Assembly: GCF_011927905.1 (NCBI RefSeq)
Contig: NZ_JAATJL010000001.1
Span: 1,240,001 to 1,304,000 of the forward strand
Reading direction: 5' to 3'
Source of the DNA: Arthrobacter pigmenti
Lineage (GTDB): Bacteria; Actinomycetota; Actinomycetes; Actinomycetales; Micrococcaceae
DNA: 64,000 nt
Shown: piece after piece, positions 1-8,345 of the stretch
Numbering within the stretch: position 1 is the stretch's first letter
Layout of the letters: each line of letters begins with the position of its first letter
Notes under the pieces: model-generated
The model's database searches: none
What the model saw: only the letters and a program-made list of their open reading frames with translations
What the model was told of the DNA's origin: nothing
Translations under genes and position numbers: made by a program

Positions 1-1127
1 CTGAAACCTTCGACGGAGCTACGGCCGACCGAATCAGCGCCCGCGTAAAGACCATCCTGCAGATGGCTGTTGTGCTCACCTACGGCGCGTCCCTGCCTGT
101 AATCAAGATGGGACGCATGGCCGGGCAGTTCGCGAAGCCCCGCTCATCCAATGACGAAACCCGTGAAGGCGTCACCCTCCCCGCCTACCGTGGCGACATG
201 GTGAACGGGTACGAGTTCACTCCCGAGAGCCGGGGACACGACGCCTCCCGCATGGTGCGGGCCTATCACACCTCAGCCTCCACCCTGAACCTCATCCGGG
301 CGTTCACGCAGGGCGGCTTCGCCGATCTACGTCTGGTTCATCACTGGAACAAGGGATTCACCGCCAATCCGGCGCACTCACGCTACGAATCATTGGCCCG
401 CGAAATAGACCGGGCAGTCCACTTCATGGAAGCCTGTGGAGCGGACTTCGACGCACTGACGCGCGTGGAATTTTTTGCCAGCCATGAAGCACTCCTGCTG
501 GACTACGAGCGGGCGCTCACCCGGACTGATTCCCGCACTGGCCTGCCGTACGACACGTCTGCGCACTTCCTCTGGATCGGTGAACGCACCAGGGACATTG
601 ACAGCGCGCACATCGACTTTCTTTCCAGGGTCCGCAACCCGATCGGCGTGAAGCTTGGCCCGGGCACATCCCCGGATGACGCATTGGCGCTGATCGACAA
701 GCTCGATCCGAACCGCGAACCAGGCCGGCTGACCTTCATCACGCGGATGGGGGCCAAGAACATCCGCGAGAAGCTGCCTGAACTTGTTTCCCGGGTGACG
801 GACTCCGGCGCACAGGTGCTCTGGGTGACAGACCCGATGCACGGCAACACTGTGACCTCGCCAAACGGTTACAAGACGCGCAACTTCGATGACGTCATGG
901 ACGAAGTTCGTGGATTCTTTGAGGTCCACAGCTCACTGGGGACGTTCCCCGGCGGTCTGCACGTTGAAATGACGGGCGACGACGTCGCCGAGTGCCTGGG
1001 CGGGGCGGATCCTGTGGACCAGGAGGCCTTCCTTGAACGGTATGAGTCCGTGTGCGACCCCCGGCTCAATCACATGCAGTCCCTCGAAATGGCGTTCCTG
1101 GTGGCCGGGGCACTCTCCCGGCGCTGA
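1..1127 (+). CDS. aroG: 3-deoxy-7-phosphoheptulonate synthase, class II (5' end outside window)
   Basis: Condenses phosphoenolpyruvate and erythrose 4-phosphate in the first step of the shikimate pathway, in the cytosol. The frame is open from base 3, and the residues before the first internal Met (ETFDGATADRISARVK) continue the family, so the true start is upstream of the window. About 374 residues are present, against roughly 450-460 for the family; the N-terminal part is missing. Visible class II landmarks are the KMGRMAGQFAKPRS stretch, HWNKGF, LWIGERTR, and the C-terminal VTDPMHGNT and GGLHVEMTGDDVAECLGG blocks that carry metal and substrate ligands. It converges with the PASTA kinase; the mycobacterial aroG also lies next to pknL, which supports the identification. 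Confidence 0.95.
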   Translation, partial: ETFDGATADRISARVKTILQMAVVLTYGASLPVIKMGRMAGQFAKPRSSNDETREGVTLPAYRGDMVNGYEFTPESRGHDASRMVRAYHTSASTLNLIRAFTQGGFADLRLVHHWNKGFTANPAHSRYESLAREIDRAVHFMEACGADFDALTRVEFFASHEALLLDYERALTRTDSRTGLPYDTSAHFLWIGERTRDIDSAHIDFLSRVRNPIGVKLGPGTSPDDALALIDKLDPNREPGRLTFITRMGAKNIREKLPELVSRVTDSGAQVLWVTDPMHGNTVTSPNGYKTRNFDDVMDEVRGFFEVHSSLGTFPGGLHVEMTGDDVAECLGGADPVDQEAFLERYESVCDPRLNHMQSLEMAFLVAGALSRR

Positions 1128-1177
1128 CCTGAGGAAAAGTCATCAGGGGCGAACCTGCGTGCACCTGGTTCAGTTGT

Positions 1178-3292
1178 TCAGGTCACCGTAATGGTTACGG
1201 TGGAACCTTCCGGATGTTCGCCGGTCAGGTCCTGGCCGGCGACGAGGCCCAGCACTGAACTGCCGAATGCGTAGTTCACCTCGACGTTGAAACCGGCTGC
1301 TTCCAGCTTCTCGATCGCCACCGTTTCGGGGTCGGAGAAGACGTCCGGTACCATCACAATGCGCGGGCCTGCCGAGATGGTGAGTGAAACAGCCTGGCCG
1401 CGGGTCAGCTGGCCATCGGCAGGACTTTGGGTCAGTACGGATCCCGCCGGAACGTCGACGTCGTTAATCTGTTCTTCGGCGATTTCCGCGGCGAGGCCGG
1501 CCGCCTCGAGTAAAGCCACCGCTTCATCCTGGGGCAGGCCCAGTACTGAGGGAACATCGACCGGTTCCGGCCCTTGGGAGACTGTCAGGTTGACGACCGT
1601 CCCTGCCTGCAGTTGAACGCTGACTGCGGGATCAGATGCGATGACCACTCCCGTCGGGACGCTATCGCTGAACTCGCGTGTCACCTCGCCCACTCCGAAC
1701 CCAGCTGCAACCAGCGCACCAGCTGCAGCCGCTTCTGAAAGGCCAACGGTTTCGGGAACGGCAAACAGTTCGGGGCCCAGCGAGACGAGTAGCTGCACAC
1801 CTTCCCAGCGCCGGATCTCCGTGCTTGCCGCAGGCTCGCTGCTGATGACAAGCCCTTCGTCCACGGAATCGGAATAGACTTCCTCTGCCGTGGAGGACAG
1901 ACCCGCCTCTGTCAGCAACGCCTGGGCGGCGGTGACAGGGCGGCTGGACACATCCGGAACAGCCACGAGTGCGCCCGGCCCCACACCGAAAAACCAGCCT
2001 GCGGCTGCGGCGAGGAAGACGAGTAGCGCGAGGAGGAGGATCAGGAGCACATTCCGGCGTCCCCTGTTGCCCGGACGAAGCGTCTTTTCCGGCCGCTGCG
2101 CTGCCCGCGCCTGTTCCTTCTGATATGCCTTGAAATCCCGGCGCGCCAACTTCTCCCGCGCAGCTGCGTCAAGCTGGCGCTCGGGCACCGAGCCGGCCAT
2201 CGGCGTCGAGCCGATCACCGTGGTTGCATTCGAGTCACCGCGAAGAACGGTGGTGGGGGAGCCCTGCGCCGTGACCACTTCCGTGAGATGGGACTGGCTG
2301 TCCACCACCTCGGTGTACTGCACTCCCGCGTCCATGACCTCGGTGTGGTTGGCTGGCTGGGGGTGACGCACGGAGTGCGGCGCTCCACCTGCACTGGGCG
2401 CAGAAGACTGCTGGTCATGACCGAAATCGAGTTCCGCGTCACTGAGCGTGGTGCGGATGTGGCGCAGCTCGCCCAGCAGCGCATTGCCGTCGATAGGGCG
2501 TTCTTCCGGATCCACCGCGGTGCACCAGAGCACGAGTTCGTCGAGGTCTTCGGCAAGGCCGGGCACCATGGCGGAAGGTGCTGGGACTCGAGAATTCACG
2601 TGCTGGAAGGCCACCTGGATGGGTGCTTCCCCATGATAGGGCTGGGTGCCGGTAAGCAGTTCGAACAGCATGATGCCCGCTGAATAGATGTCGCTGCGCG
2701 CATCCGCTGCTCCTCCGGACACCAGTTCGGGCGGAAGGTAGGCAGCTGTTCCCACCAAGGTTCCGGTGTTGGTGCCCGCGGACACGGCACGGGCAAGGCC
2801 GAAGTCCGCAATCTTGATGCTCCCGCGCTCCGCCAGGAGCACGTTCTCGGGCTTCACATCCCGGTGAATAAGCCCGGCGTCATGTGCTGCCGCGAGGCCT
2901 TCCACCACCGGGTCGAGCATCGCGAGCGCCTGGCGCGGTGTCAGGTGTCCACGTTCCCGGAGCAGGTCCCGCAGGGTGCGGCCCGGCACATACTCCATAA
3001 CGAGGTACGCGATGCTGTGCTCCGGGCCTTCTTCGACTCCCTGGTCAAGAACACCGACGACGTGCGGGTGCGACAGCCGGGCTGCGGACTTCGCTTCACG
3101 CTCAAAACGCTCAAGGAACCGGTCATCCTCCGCCAGATGGGGGTAGAGCACCTTCAGCGCGACATCCCGTTCCAGTCGCTGATCGGTGGCGAGGTAGACC
3201 GTAGACATGCCCCCTCGCGCAAGGCGTGAATGAACCTTGTATCTACCGTCAACAACGGTATCCACCAATGGGTCCTTCAGCCGCTCGCGCAC
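1178..3292 (-). CDS. pknL: PASTA-domain Ser/Thr protein kinase, PknL/PknB type
   Basis: Membrane receptor-like kinase of 704 residues. The kinase domain covers about residues 17-285: Gly-rich loop RLARGGMSTVY, catalytic Lys47 (VALKVL), HRDVKPEN with Asp145, and DFG at 163-165. A Thr-rich juxtamembrane linker follows, then one membrane helix near residue 420 (VLLILLLALLVFLAAAAGWF) and four extracellular PASTA repeats that in this family sense muropeptides or lipid II. The start is GTG at 3290-3292, six bases after a TAGTAT -10 hexamer, so the mRNA is probably leaderless. Placement beside aroG and an Rv2175c homologue matches mycobacterial pknL, whose known substrate is Rv2175c. The four PASTA repeats are more PknB-like, so the exact orthology is inferred from context. 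Confidence 0.93.
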   Translation of the reverse strand: MRERLKDPLVDTVVDGRYKVHSRLARGGMSTVYLATDQRLERDVALKVLYPHLAEDDRFLERFEREAKSAARLSHPHVVGVLDQGVEEGPEHSIAYLVMEYVPGRTLRDLLRERGHLTPRQALAMLDPVVEGLAAAHDAGLIHRDVKPENVLLAERGSIKIADFGLARAVSAGTNTGTLVGTAAYLPPELVSGGAADARSDIYSAGIMLFELLTGTQPYHGEAPIQVAFQHVNSRVPAPSAMVPGLAEDLDELVLWCTAVDPEERPIDGNALLGELRHIRTTLSDAELDFGHDQQSSAPSAGGAPHSVRHPQPANHTEVMDAGVQYTEVVDSQSHLTEVVTAQGSPTTVLRGDSNATTVIGSTPMAGSVPERQLDAAAREKLARRDFKAYQKEQARAAQRPEKTLRPGNRGRRNVLLILLLALLVFLAAAAGWFFGVGPGALVAVPDVSSRPVTAAQALLTEAGLSSTAEEVYSDSVDEGLVISSEPAASTEIRRWEGVQLLVSLGPELFAVPETVGLSEAAAAGALVAAGFGVGEVTREFSDSVPTGVVIASDPAVSVQLQAGTVVNLTVSQGPEPVDVPSVLGLPQDEAVALLEAAGLAAEIAEEQINDVDVPAGSVLTQSPADGQLTRGQAVSLTISAGPRIVMVPDVFSDPETVAIEKLEAAGFNVEVNYAFGSSVLGLVAGQDLTGEHPEGSTVTITVT

Positions 3293-3298
3293 CCTTCG

Positions 3299-3304
3299 AT
3301 ACTA
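3299..3304 (-). promoter_or_regulatory. -10 element of leaderless pknL promoter
   Basis: Read on the minus strand, TAGTAT is followed by six bases (CGAAGG) and the GTG start. A normal transcription start would fall on or next to the start codon. No Shine-Dalgarno fits. Confidence 0.6.
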
Positions 3305-3310
3305 AGTGAA

Positions 3311-3363
3311 ACAGCGGCCGGTGCGGACACCAACACAGTGTTGGCGTCCGTGCCGGCCGCTGT
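3311..3363 (-). terminator. Hairpin terminator after the LysM hydrolase gene
   Basis: Long inverted repeat: an 11-base outer arm ACAGCGGCCGG pairs perfectly with CCGGCCGCTGT, with further inner pairing (CCAACAC/GTGTTGG). On the minus strand it is followed by TTTCACTT. It lies between the stop of the LysM gene and the pknL promoter. Confidence 0.75.
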
Positions 3364-3387
3364 CCTGCGGCTGGACGGAGCGGAGGC

Positions 3388-4962
3388 TCAGCGGAAGTTC
3401 TTCTGATGCGCCTTGATTGCGGCCACATAATTCTTGGTGTCAGCGAACATGCCGTGGGTCTGAACCGAATATTGGCCCTGGTAGTAGGAAGCGATCGCAT
3501 CGTCCAGGTTGGGGCTGGTGCGGATCAGCGCGCGGATGATCGCAACGCCGGCAGTTGCGTTGTCATACGGATCCAGGAGGTTCAGTTTGCGCCCCACCAG
3601 ATCGGAGGCCCACTCGCCCGACATCGGAATGACCTGCATGGCTCCGATCGCATTGGCGGGGGAGACTGCCCGCTGGTTGAATCCGGACTCCTGGTAGGAG
3701 AACGCGAGGGCGAGGCTGGGATCAACGCCCATGTTCCGTGCGGTGTCCGCGACGATGGCTTGCATCTGCGCCTGTGAGGGAACCGGCAACCCATTGAGGG
3801 TGTGCTTGTTCTTGTTCGCCTCAGCCACGACTGCGTCCGGGTAGGTGTAGTGGAGGAAAGTGTTCGGGACCAGGTCCGCGGGCTTCTCCTCCGGTTTGGC
3901 CTTGGCAGCGCCGGGGATTGTGAGCTTTTTGCCGGGGTGGATGATCGTGGTGGCAGTGAGCTTGTTGGCCGAGAGCAAAGCGCTCAGGCTGATACCGTGC
4001 CGGGCAGCGATGGCACCGAGCGTGTCGCCGGCCCTGATTGTGTACTGGCCGCCGGATGGCTGGGCAGGCGCTGGCTTCTTGGCGGGCGGAGTGGACTGGA
4101 CGGCTACGCTCGAGCCGGCTCCCAGCTTGATCTTCTGTCCGGGATGAATGATTGAGTTCATCGACAGCCCGTTTGCCGAGAGTACGGTGCCGAGGCTGAC
4201 ACCGTGGCGTGCGGCGATTGCGCCCAGGGTGTCTCCCGGCTTGACAGTGTAGGTCTCCGCTGGACTTTCTGTGGACGGCTTGGGCGCTGCTGGCTTGGGT
4301 GCAGCTGGCTTGGGTGCGGGCGCGGGCGTAGCCGCACCCCCGACCCTGATTTTCTGTCCGGGATGGATGATGGAGCTCATCGAGAGTCCGTTGGCCTGAA
4401 GTACCGAGCCCAGGCTCACGTTGTGCCGGGCCGCAATACCGCCGAGGGTATCGCCGGGTTTCACCGTATAGGTGCCCGCGGGTGTGTTGGCTTCGGCGGA
4501 CTCCTTCTTCGGAGCCGTGGGCGTGCTCGGCGATCCGCTGAGCTTGATCTTCTGGCCGGGATGAATGATCGAGCTGATATTCAGCCCGTTCAGCTTCAGC
4601 ACGTCATGCATCTTCAGCCCATGGCGCGTGGCGATGCCGCTGATCGTGTCACCGGAACGAACAACGTAAGTCGCGGGGGTGCTCTGCATCGGCATGACCC
4701 GCGGAACCTGACTGGCGACAAGCGCTGCGGGCACGAGCGCTGCGTTTGGCCCCTTGATAACCGGCATGTATTTGAGCGGCTGGTAGGCCGTGTGGCTCGG
4801 CGCCGGAGCTGCGGCGGCCGGCGCAGCAGCGAGGGCTACCGATGACAGCACGACGGCGGGGATCGCCGCGGTTGAAACCGCGATGTTGATCCCGCGGTTC
4901 TTTGATGGCTGGTTGCAGGCGGCGGATGCGTTCAGCGGCGATGACGGGCGCTGGGCGGTCAT
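3388..4962 (-). CDS. Secreted LysM-repeat lytic transglycosylase
   Basis: Exported peptidoglycan hydrolase of 524 residues. An N-terminal region ends in an Ala-rich hydrophobic segment (about residues 28-52), consistent with a signal peptide. Four LysM repeats follow (YVVRSGDTISGIA, YTVKPGDTLGGIA, YTVKPGDTLGAIA, YTIRAGDTLGAIA), joined by Pro/Ala/Lys linkers. The C-terminal about 130 residues carry a transglycosylase SLT-like fold: ALAFSYQESGFNQRAVSPANAIGAMQVIP with the catalytic Glu in YQESGF. LysM binds glycan strands and the SLT domain cleaves MurNAc-GlcNAc bonds. A GAGGA Shine-Dalgarno precedes the ATG. An MtrA-like repeat about 115 bases upstream suggests control by the cell-wall regulator MtrA. 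The substrate bond is inferred from the family. Confidence 0.9.
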   Translation of the reverse strand: MTAQRPSSPLNASAACNQPSKNRGINIAVSTAAIPAVVLSSVALAAAPAAAAPAPSHTAYQPLKYMPVIKGPNAALVPAALVASQVPRVMPMQSTPATYVVRSGDTISGIATRHGLKMHDVLKLNGLNISSIIHPGQKIKLSGSPSTPTAPKKESAEANTPAGTYTVKPGDTLGGIAARHNVSLGSVLQANGLSMSSIIHPGQKIRVGGAATPAPAPKPAAPKPAAPKPSTESPAETYTVKPGDTLGAIAARHGVSLGTVLSANGLSMNSIIHPGQKIKLGAGSSVAVQSTPPAKKPAPAQPSGGQYTIRAGDTLGAIAARHGISLSALLSANKLTATTIIHPGKKLTIPGAAKAKPEEKPADLVPNTFLHYTYPDAVVAEANKNKHTLNGLPVPSQAQMQAIVADTARNMGVDPSLALAFSYQESGFNQRAVSPANAIGAMQVIPMSGEWASDLVGRKLNLLDPYDNATAGVAIIRALIRTSPNLDDAIASYYQGQYSVQTHGMFADTKNYVAAIKAHQKNFR

Positions 4963-5075
4963 GTCTGGTCCTCATCTATGTTGGCGGGCTGGCCCGCGCG
5001 TGGGAGGGCAGGAGCGCCAGTCGATGCCGCCGTGATCCCCTTGCCCCATGGTGCAGTTGAGACACAAGTTGTTAG

Positions 5076-5099
5076 TGTTACTCATGTGACTTATGTGAA
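5076..5099 (-). promoter_or_regulatory. Candidate MtrA-binding direct repeats
   Basis: On the minus strand, TTCACA-taa-GTCACA-tga-GTAACA: three hexamers in direct orientation with a 9-base period. This matches the GTCACA-type 9-bp tandem repeats reported for MtrA in mycobacteria. It lies in the divergent region between the LysM hydrolase and the Rv2175c homologue; MtrA characteristically controls wall hydrolases. Binding is inferred. Confidence 0.55.
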
Positions 5100-5212
5100 T
5101 CTACACCATTTGTCGCATACCACAACAGTTACTTTTCGCCAGATATTTGGCCTCCTCCGGCGTGTTGGCAGCGTGGCTGGAGTCGCGGGTATCCGCGTGG
5201 CACGCTTAAGGG

Positions 5213-5566
5213 GTGGATACCCTTGAGAATCTCGTTCCCGACTGGCTCCCGCTGCCCGACGTCGCAGAGGCCCTGGACCTGTCTGTCACGAAGGTGCACG
5301 GATTGCTGAATGAGCGCGCGCTTGTTGCCGTGCGCGTCACTGACCGCGGAATCAGGTCCGTTCCGGCCGAGTTCATTGTCGACGGTCACGTGCTGGAGAG
5401 CCTCAAGGGAACCATTGCGGTTCTGGGCGACTCAGGTTTCACTGACGAGGAAATCATTCGCTGGCTCTACACAGAAGACGATTCCCTTCCGGGTAGGCCA
5501 ATTGACGCTCTGAAGGAAGGCCGCAAGACGGAGATTCGCCGTCGTGCCCAGTCGCTCGCCTGGTAA
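5213..5566 (+). CDS. Rv2175c-family DNA-binding protein
   Basis: Cytosolic protein of 117 residues with an N-terminal helix-turn-helix (WLPLPDVAEALDLSVTKVHGLLNERALVAVRV) and the family C-terminal block (DSGFTDEEIIRWLYTEDDSLPGRPIDALKEGRKTEI, here cited by its ends only as DSGFTDEE and GRKTEIRRRAQSLAW). The mycobacterial homologue Rv2175c binds DNA and is phosphorylated by PknL near its N-terminus, which reduces binding. The kinase gene two genes away and the conserved neighbourhood support the same pairing here. Start is GTG at 5213, giving MDTLENLV; no convincing ribosome binding site. Its regulatory targets are unknown. Confidence 0.85.
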   Translation: MDTLENLVPDWLPLPDVAEALDLSVTKVHGLLNERALVAVRVTDRGIRSVPAEFIVDGHVLESLKGTIAVLGDSGFTDEEIIRWLYTEDDSLPGRPIDALKEGRKTEIRRRAQSLAW

Positions 5567-5599
5567 TTGTTTACGGCGTATGTCAGCGGGCGGGTGTCC

Positions 5600-6709
5600 C
5601 TAAGAAACCCGAACAATGGCAGCAGTAGCCAGTGATGAGAGCGCCTCGCGGCACAGCGGGTCGAGGTCCAAGCTGTCCAGGGCACTGGAGCTGGCAGCGG
5701 CCCGTTCGGCGATGAGCGCCTCCACCTCGTCCCGTGCCCCCGACCGGTCAATGATGGTGCGGAGGGTCACCACCTCAGCGTCAGTAAGCCCGGAACGCCC
5801 GAGGCCCGTGTTGAGGGCAGCGCGATCTGCCGGGTCACAGTGTTGGAGGGCCTTGGCTATAAGCACGGTCCGCTTGCCTTCACGCAGGTCGTCTCCCGCG
5901 GGCTTTCCGGTCATCTCGGGATCGCCGTAAACCCCGAGGAGGTCATCCCGCAGCTGGAACGCTTCCCCGAGCGGAAGGGCAAATGCTGAGTATCCGGCCA
6001 GGACTGACTCAGGCGCACCGGCCAGCGCCCCGCCGATGCGCAGCGGATGCTCGGTCGAGTACTTGGCGGATTTGAAGCGCACGATGGTGAGGGCGCGTTC
6101 GACGGCGTCCCCGGCTTCCCTGGCCGGCCCTACGGCCTCCTCAAGCAGGTCGAGATACTGGCCCGCCATCACTTCGGTTCTCATAAGGTTGAAGATGGAG
6201 CGCGCGCGGCCCGCTCCGCCGGGCACGCCTGGGATGCCAGCGAACGCCTCTTCGCTGAGGGAAAGGCACAGGTCACCGGCCAGGATGGCCGCAGCAGCGC
6301 CGAAACGCTCCGGGTCGAGGCGCCATCCGCCGTCGATATGGCGGGCCTCGAAGCGCCTGTGTACGCTTGGCGCTCCCCGCCTGAAGTCTGAGCGGTCAAT
6401 GATGTCGTCGTGGATGAGCGCCGCAGCCTGGAACAACTCAAGCGCCATGCCCGCGGTGATTATGCCGGCGTCGTCGTCTGCTCCTCCCGCGCCCCGCCAC
6501 CCCCAGTAGCACAGCAACGGACGCAGCTTCTTGCCGCCGGTTGTCAGGTCCTCGATCGCGTCGACCAGTCCGATGCTGTCCTGGGCGATGGAGCCGAGAA
6601 CTGTGCGCTGGGTTGAAAAGAATTCGCGGCTGGCCGTGGCGAGATTCTGCCTGAACCGGTCCTGCTCCACCTGGACGGCTGATGGTGTCAAAGGCGTCCC
6701 GGCAGTCAT
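5600..6709 (-). CDS. Polyprenyl (geranylgeranyl-type) diphosphate synthase
   Basis: Trans-prenyltransferase of 369 residues that extends allylic diphosphates with isopentenyl diphosphate, supplying precursors for quinones, carotenoids or undecaprenyl carriers. The first Asp-rich motif is ALIHDDIIDRSDFRRG and the second is QLRDDLLGVYGDP followed by GDDLREGKRT. KKLRPLLCYW matches the conserved Lys/Arg diphosphate-binding segment. Chain length cannot be read safely; the family resemblance is to actinobacterial GGPP synthases (IdsA type). Start ATG at 6709 lies seven bases after a TAGGCT -10 hexamer, so the mRNA is probably leaderless. It converges with the Rv2175c homologue. Confidence 0.9.
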   Translation of the reverse strand: MTAGTPLTPSAVQVEQDRFRQNLATASREFFSTQRTVLGSIAQDSIGLVDAIEDLTTGGKKLRPLLCYWGWRGAGGADDDAGIITAGMALELFQAAALIHDDIIDRSDFRRGAPSVHRRFEARHIDGGWRLDPERFGAAAAILAGDLCLSLSEEAFAGIPGVPGGAGRARSIFNLMRTEVMAGQYLDLLEEAVGPAREAGDAVERALTIVRFKSAKYSTEHPLRIGGALAGAPESVLAGYSAFALPLGEAFQLRDDLLGVYGDPEMTGKPAGDDLREGKRTVLIAKALQHCDPADRAALNTGLGRSGLTDAEVVTLRTIIDRSGARDEVEALIAERAAASSSALDSLDLDPLCREALSSLATAAIVRVS

Positions 6710-6716
6710 GGATCCA

Positions 6717-6722
6717 AGCCTA
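6717..6722 (-). promoter_or_regulatory. -10 element of leaderless polyprenyl synthase promoter
   Basis: TAGGCT on the minus strand, then TGGATCC and the ATG at 6709. The 54-bp repeat array begins directly upstream, so the -35 zone of this promoter lies inside the first repeat unit. Confidence 0.55.
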
Positions 6723-6847
6723 ACGGTAGGGTCCCGGCGCGAGCGCCAGCGAGTGCTGGGGGGCCGTTAGGCGCTAACGGTAGGGTCCCGGCGCGAGCGC
6801 CAGCGAGTGCTGGGGGGCCGTTAGGCGCTAACGGTAGGGTCCCGGCG
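6721..6847. repeat. 54-bp tandem repeat, two full units plus a partial third
   Basis: Units at 6721-6774 and 6775-6828 are identical by eye; a third starts at 6829 and diverges after about 19 bases. Each unit opens with TAACGG and has its inverse CCGTTA near the end, with internal small hairpins (GGCGC-GA-GCGCC and CCAGC-GAGT-GCTGG). A diverged single copy occurs at 40103-40156 beside panB (about 40 of 54 positions equal). Both copies sit immediately upstream of a TAGGCT -10 hexamer of a minus-strand gene. Because 54 is divisible by 3, it reads as an 18-residue repeat on the minus strand, which I do not regard as coding. Confidence 0.9.
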
Positions 6848-6879
6848 GGAGTGTCAGCCGGCGGCGCAGCATCGAGGCA

Positions 6880-6885
6880 TAGGAT
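6880..6885 (+). promoter_or_regulatory. -10 element of leaderless dinB promoter
   Basis: TAGGAT followed by six bases (GGGCTC) and the ATG of dinB at 6892. No Shine-Dalgarno is present. Confidence 0.6.
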
Positions 6886-6891
6886 GGGCTC

Positions 6892-8115
6892 ATGCCCGCT
6901 CGTTCCGACCTCGCGGGAATCGAGGACGCGGACTGCACGATCCTGCACGTGGATATGGACGCGTTTTACGTGTCGGTTGAGCTCTTGTCCCGTCCGGAGC
7001 TTCGGGGGAAGGCTGTCATTGCCGGATCGCCGTCCGGACGTTCTGTAGTGCTTTCGGCGTCCTACGAGGCGAGACGTTTCGGTGTGCGCTCGGCCATGCC
7101 AATGTCGACCGCCATGCGCTTATGCCCGCATGCGGTGATTCTGGAGCCGCATCACAACCGGTATGCCGAGGTTTCCGCTTCGGTGATGGAGATTTTTGGA
7201 ACCATCACACCCCTCGTGGAACAGCTCAGCGTCGATGAGGCCTTCCTCGACGTGACGGGTTCGATCAGGCGGCTTGGCCCGCCGCGCACAATCGGCGAGG
7301 AGATCCGCGCGAGAATCAGCCGGGAGCTCGGCATCACGGCAAGCGTCGGAATCGCCTCAACCAAGTTCGTTGCCAAGATCGCTTCAACGCGCGCGAAGCC
7401 GGACGGTCTGCTGCTCATTCCTGCGGCCCGCACGGTGGAGTATCTGCATACGCTGCCGGTGTCTGCGCTCTGGGGTGTCGGGGCCAAGACGCAGGAGGTG
7501 CTGGCAAGGCTCGGTATTTCGACGGTGGAGGATGTGGCTCGCACGCCGGTGTCTGTGCTTCAACGCCTTCTTGGGGTTTCCGGAACCCACGTCCACCAGC
7601 TCGCCTGGGGTAAGGATCCGAGACCGGTGACGGTTACCCGCCAGGAGAAGAGTATTGGTGCTGAGGAGACGTTCGCGGCGGACGTGGCCGACGACGACAC
7701 CCTGCGGGCCGAACTGCTTCGGCTCTCCCACCGCACCGCTTCCCGGCTGCGGGCAGCGCATCTGCGTACGGGGGGCATTTCCCTCAAGCTGCGGTATGCC
7801 GACTTCTCCACGCTGACACGCTCGCGGAGGCTGGCGGAACCGGTGGACAGTGCACATGCGCTCTATGGTGCGGCATGCCTCCTCCTGGCTTCCCTTGGCG
7901 TGCGGCCGATGAGTGTGCGGCTGATCGGTATTCGTGCCGAGCGGCTGGAAACAGGGGACGACGGCGCGCACCAACTCACGATCGATCGCAGGGACGACAA
8001 CTGGCGCGTTGCCGAGGAGACGCTCGATAAGGTGAAGGGAAAATTCGGGGCCTCGGTGATCATGCCGGCGCGGCTGTTGGACCGGCGTACGCCGGAAGGC
8101 GGTGAGAGCAGCTGA
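6892..8115 (+). CDS. dinB: DNA polymerase IV (Y family, translesion)
   Basis: Error-prone translesion polymerase of 407 residues. The palm has HVDMDAFYVSVE with metal ligand Asp21 and the second acidic motif SVDEAFLDVTG; the thumb/HhH region is ALWGVGAKTQEVLARLGI; a little-finger domain (IGAEETFAADVADDDTLRAEL onward, cited by its start) follows. Length is typical of actinobacterial DinB. The C-terminus (LDRRTPEGGESS) shows no clear beta-clamp motif of the QLxLF type, so clamp contact may be weaker than in E. coli or use an internal motif. No LexA operator is obvious in the short upstream DNA. Start is fixed by the conserved N-terminus and by the leaderless promoter. Confidence 0.93.
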   Translation: MPARSDLAGIEDADCTILHVDMDAFYVSVELLSRPELRGKAVIAGSPSGRSVVLSASYEARRFGVRSAMPMSTAMRLCPHAVILEPHHNRYAEVSASVMEIFGTITPLVEQLSVDEAFLDVTGSIRRLGPPRTIGEEIRARISRELGITASVGIASTKFVAKIASTRAKPDGLLLIPAARTVEYLHTLPVSALWGVGAKTQEVLARLGISTVEDVARTPVSVLQRLLGVSGTHVHQLAWGKDPRPVTVTRQEKSIGAEETFAADVADDDTLRAELLRLSHRTASRLRAAHLRTGGISLKLRYADFSTLTRSRRLAEPVDSAHALYGAACLLLASLGVRPMSVRLIGIRAERLETGDDGAHQLTIDRRDDNWRVAEETLDKVKGKFGASVIMPARLLDRRTPEGGESS

Positions 8116-8269
8116 TCCGCGGTCACATCGCCGATTTCGCGCAGAAGTAAGGCGCTCCACTTCAAATCTCCGGCTTTCGCTGGACGGCATTGCAATCTAT
8201 CCTTATTACAAGGGGGCGAACCAGGTGTTGGCCCCACTCGAATCAGCAGGCTGGCGCCATTGGCGGCAG

Positions 8270-8297
8270 TTCAGCCGGGAACCTGTTCCCGGCTGAA
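8270..8297 (+). terminator. Perfect 12-bp hairpin between dinB and the DUF3040 gene
   Basis: TTCAGCCGGGAA, loop CCTG, TTCCCGGCTGAA. There is no T-tract after it, so it may be a factor-dependent terminator of dinB or an mRNA 3' stabiliser. It precedes the DUF3040 Shine-Dalgarno by about 37 bases. Confidence 0.5.
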
Positions 8298-8345
8298 AAC
8301 GTTGTTGGGTTTGAGGGATTCGGTATTAGTAGCAAGGAGGCAGTG

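Noticed and set aside
6721..6847. CRISPR array
   Set aside because: The units are adjacent with no unique spacers and only two are intact.
6706..6948. 80-codon minus-strand ORF with an 18-residue repeat
   Set aside because: It is a translation of the 54-bp DNA repeat and overlaps the start regions of both the polyprenyl synthase and dinB.
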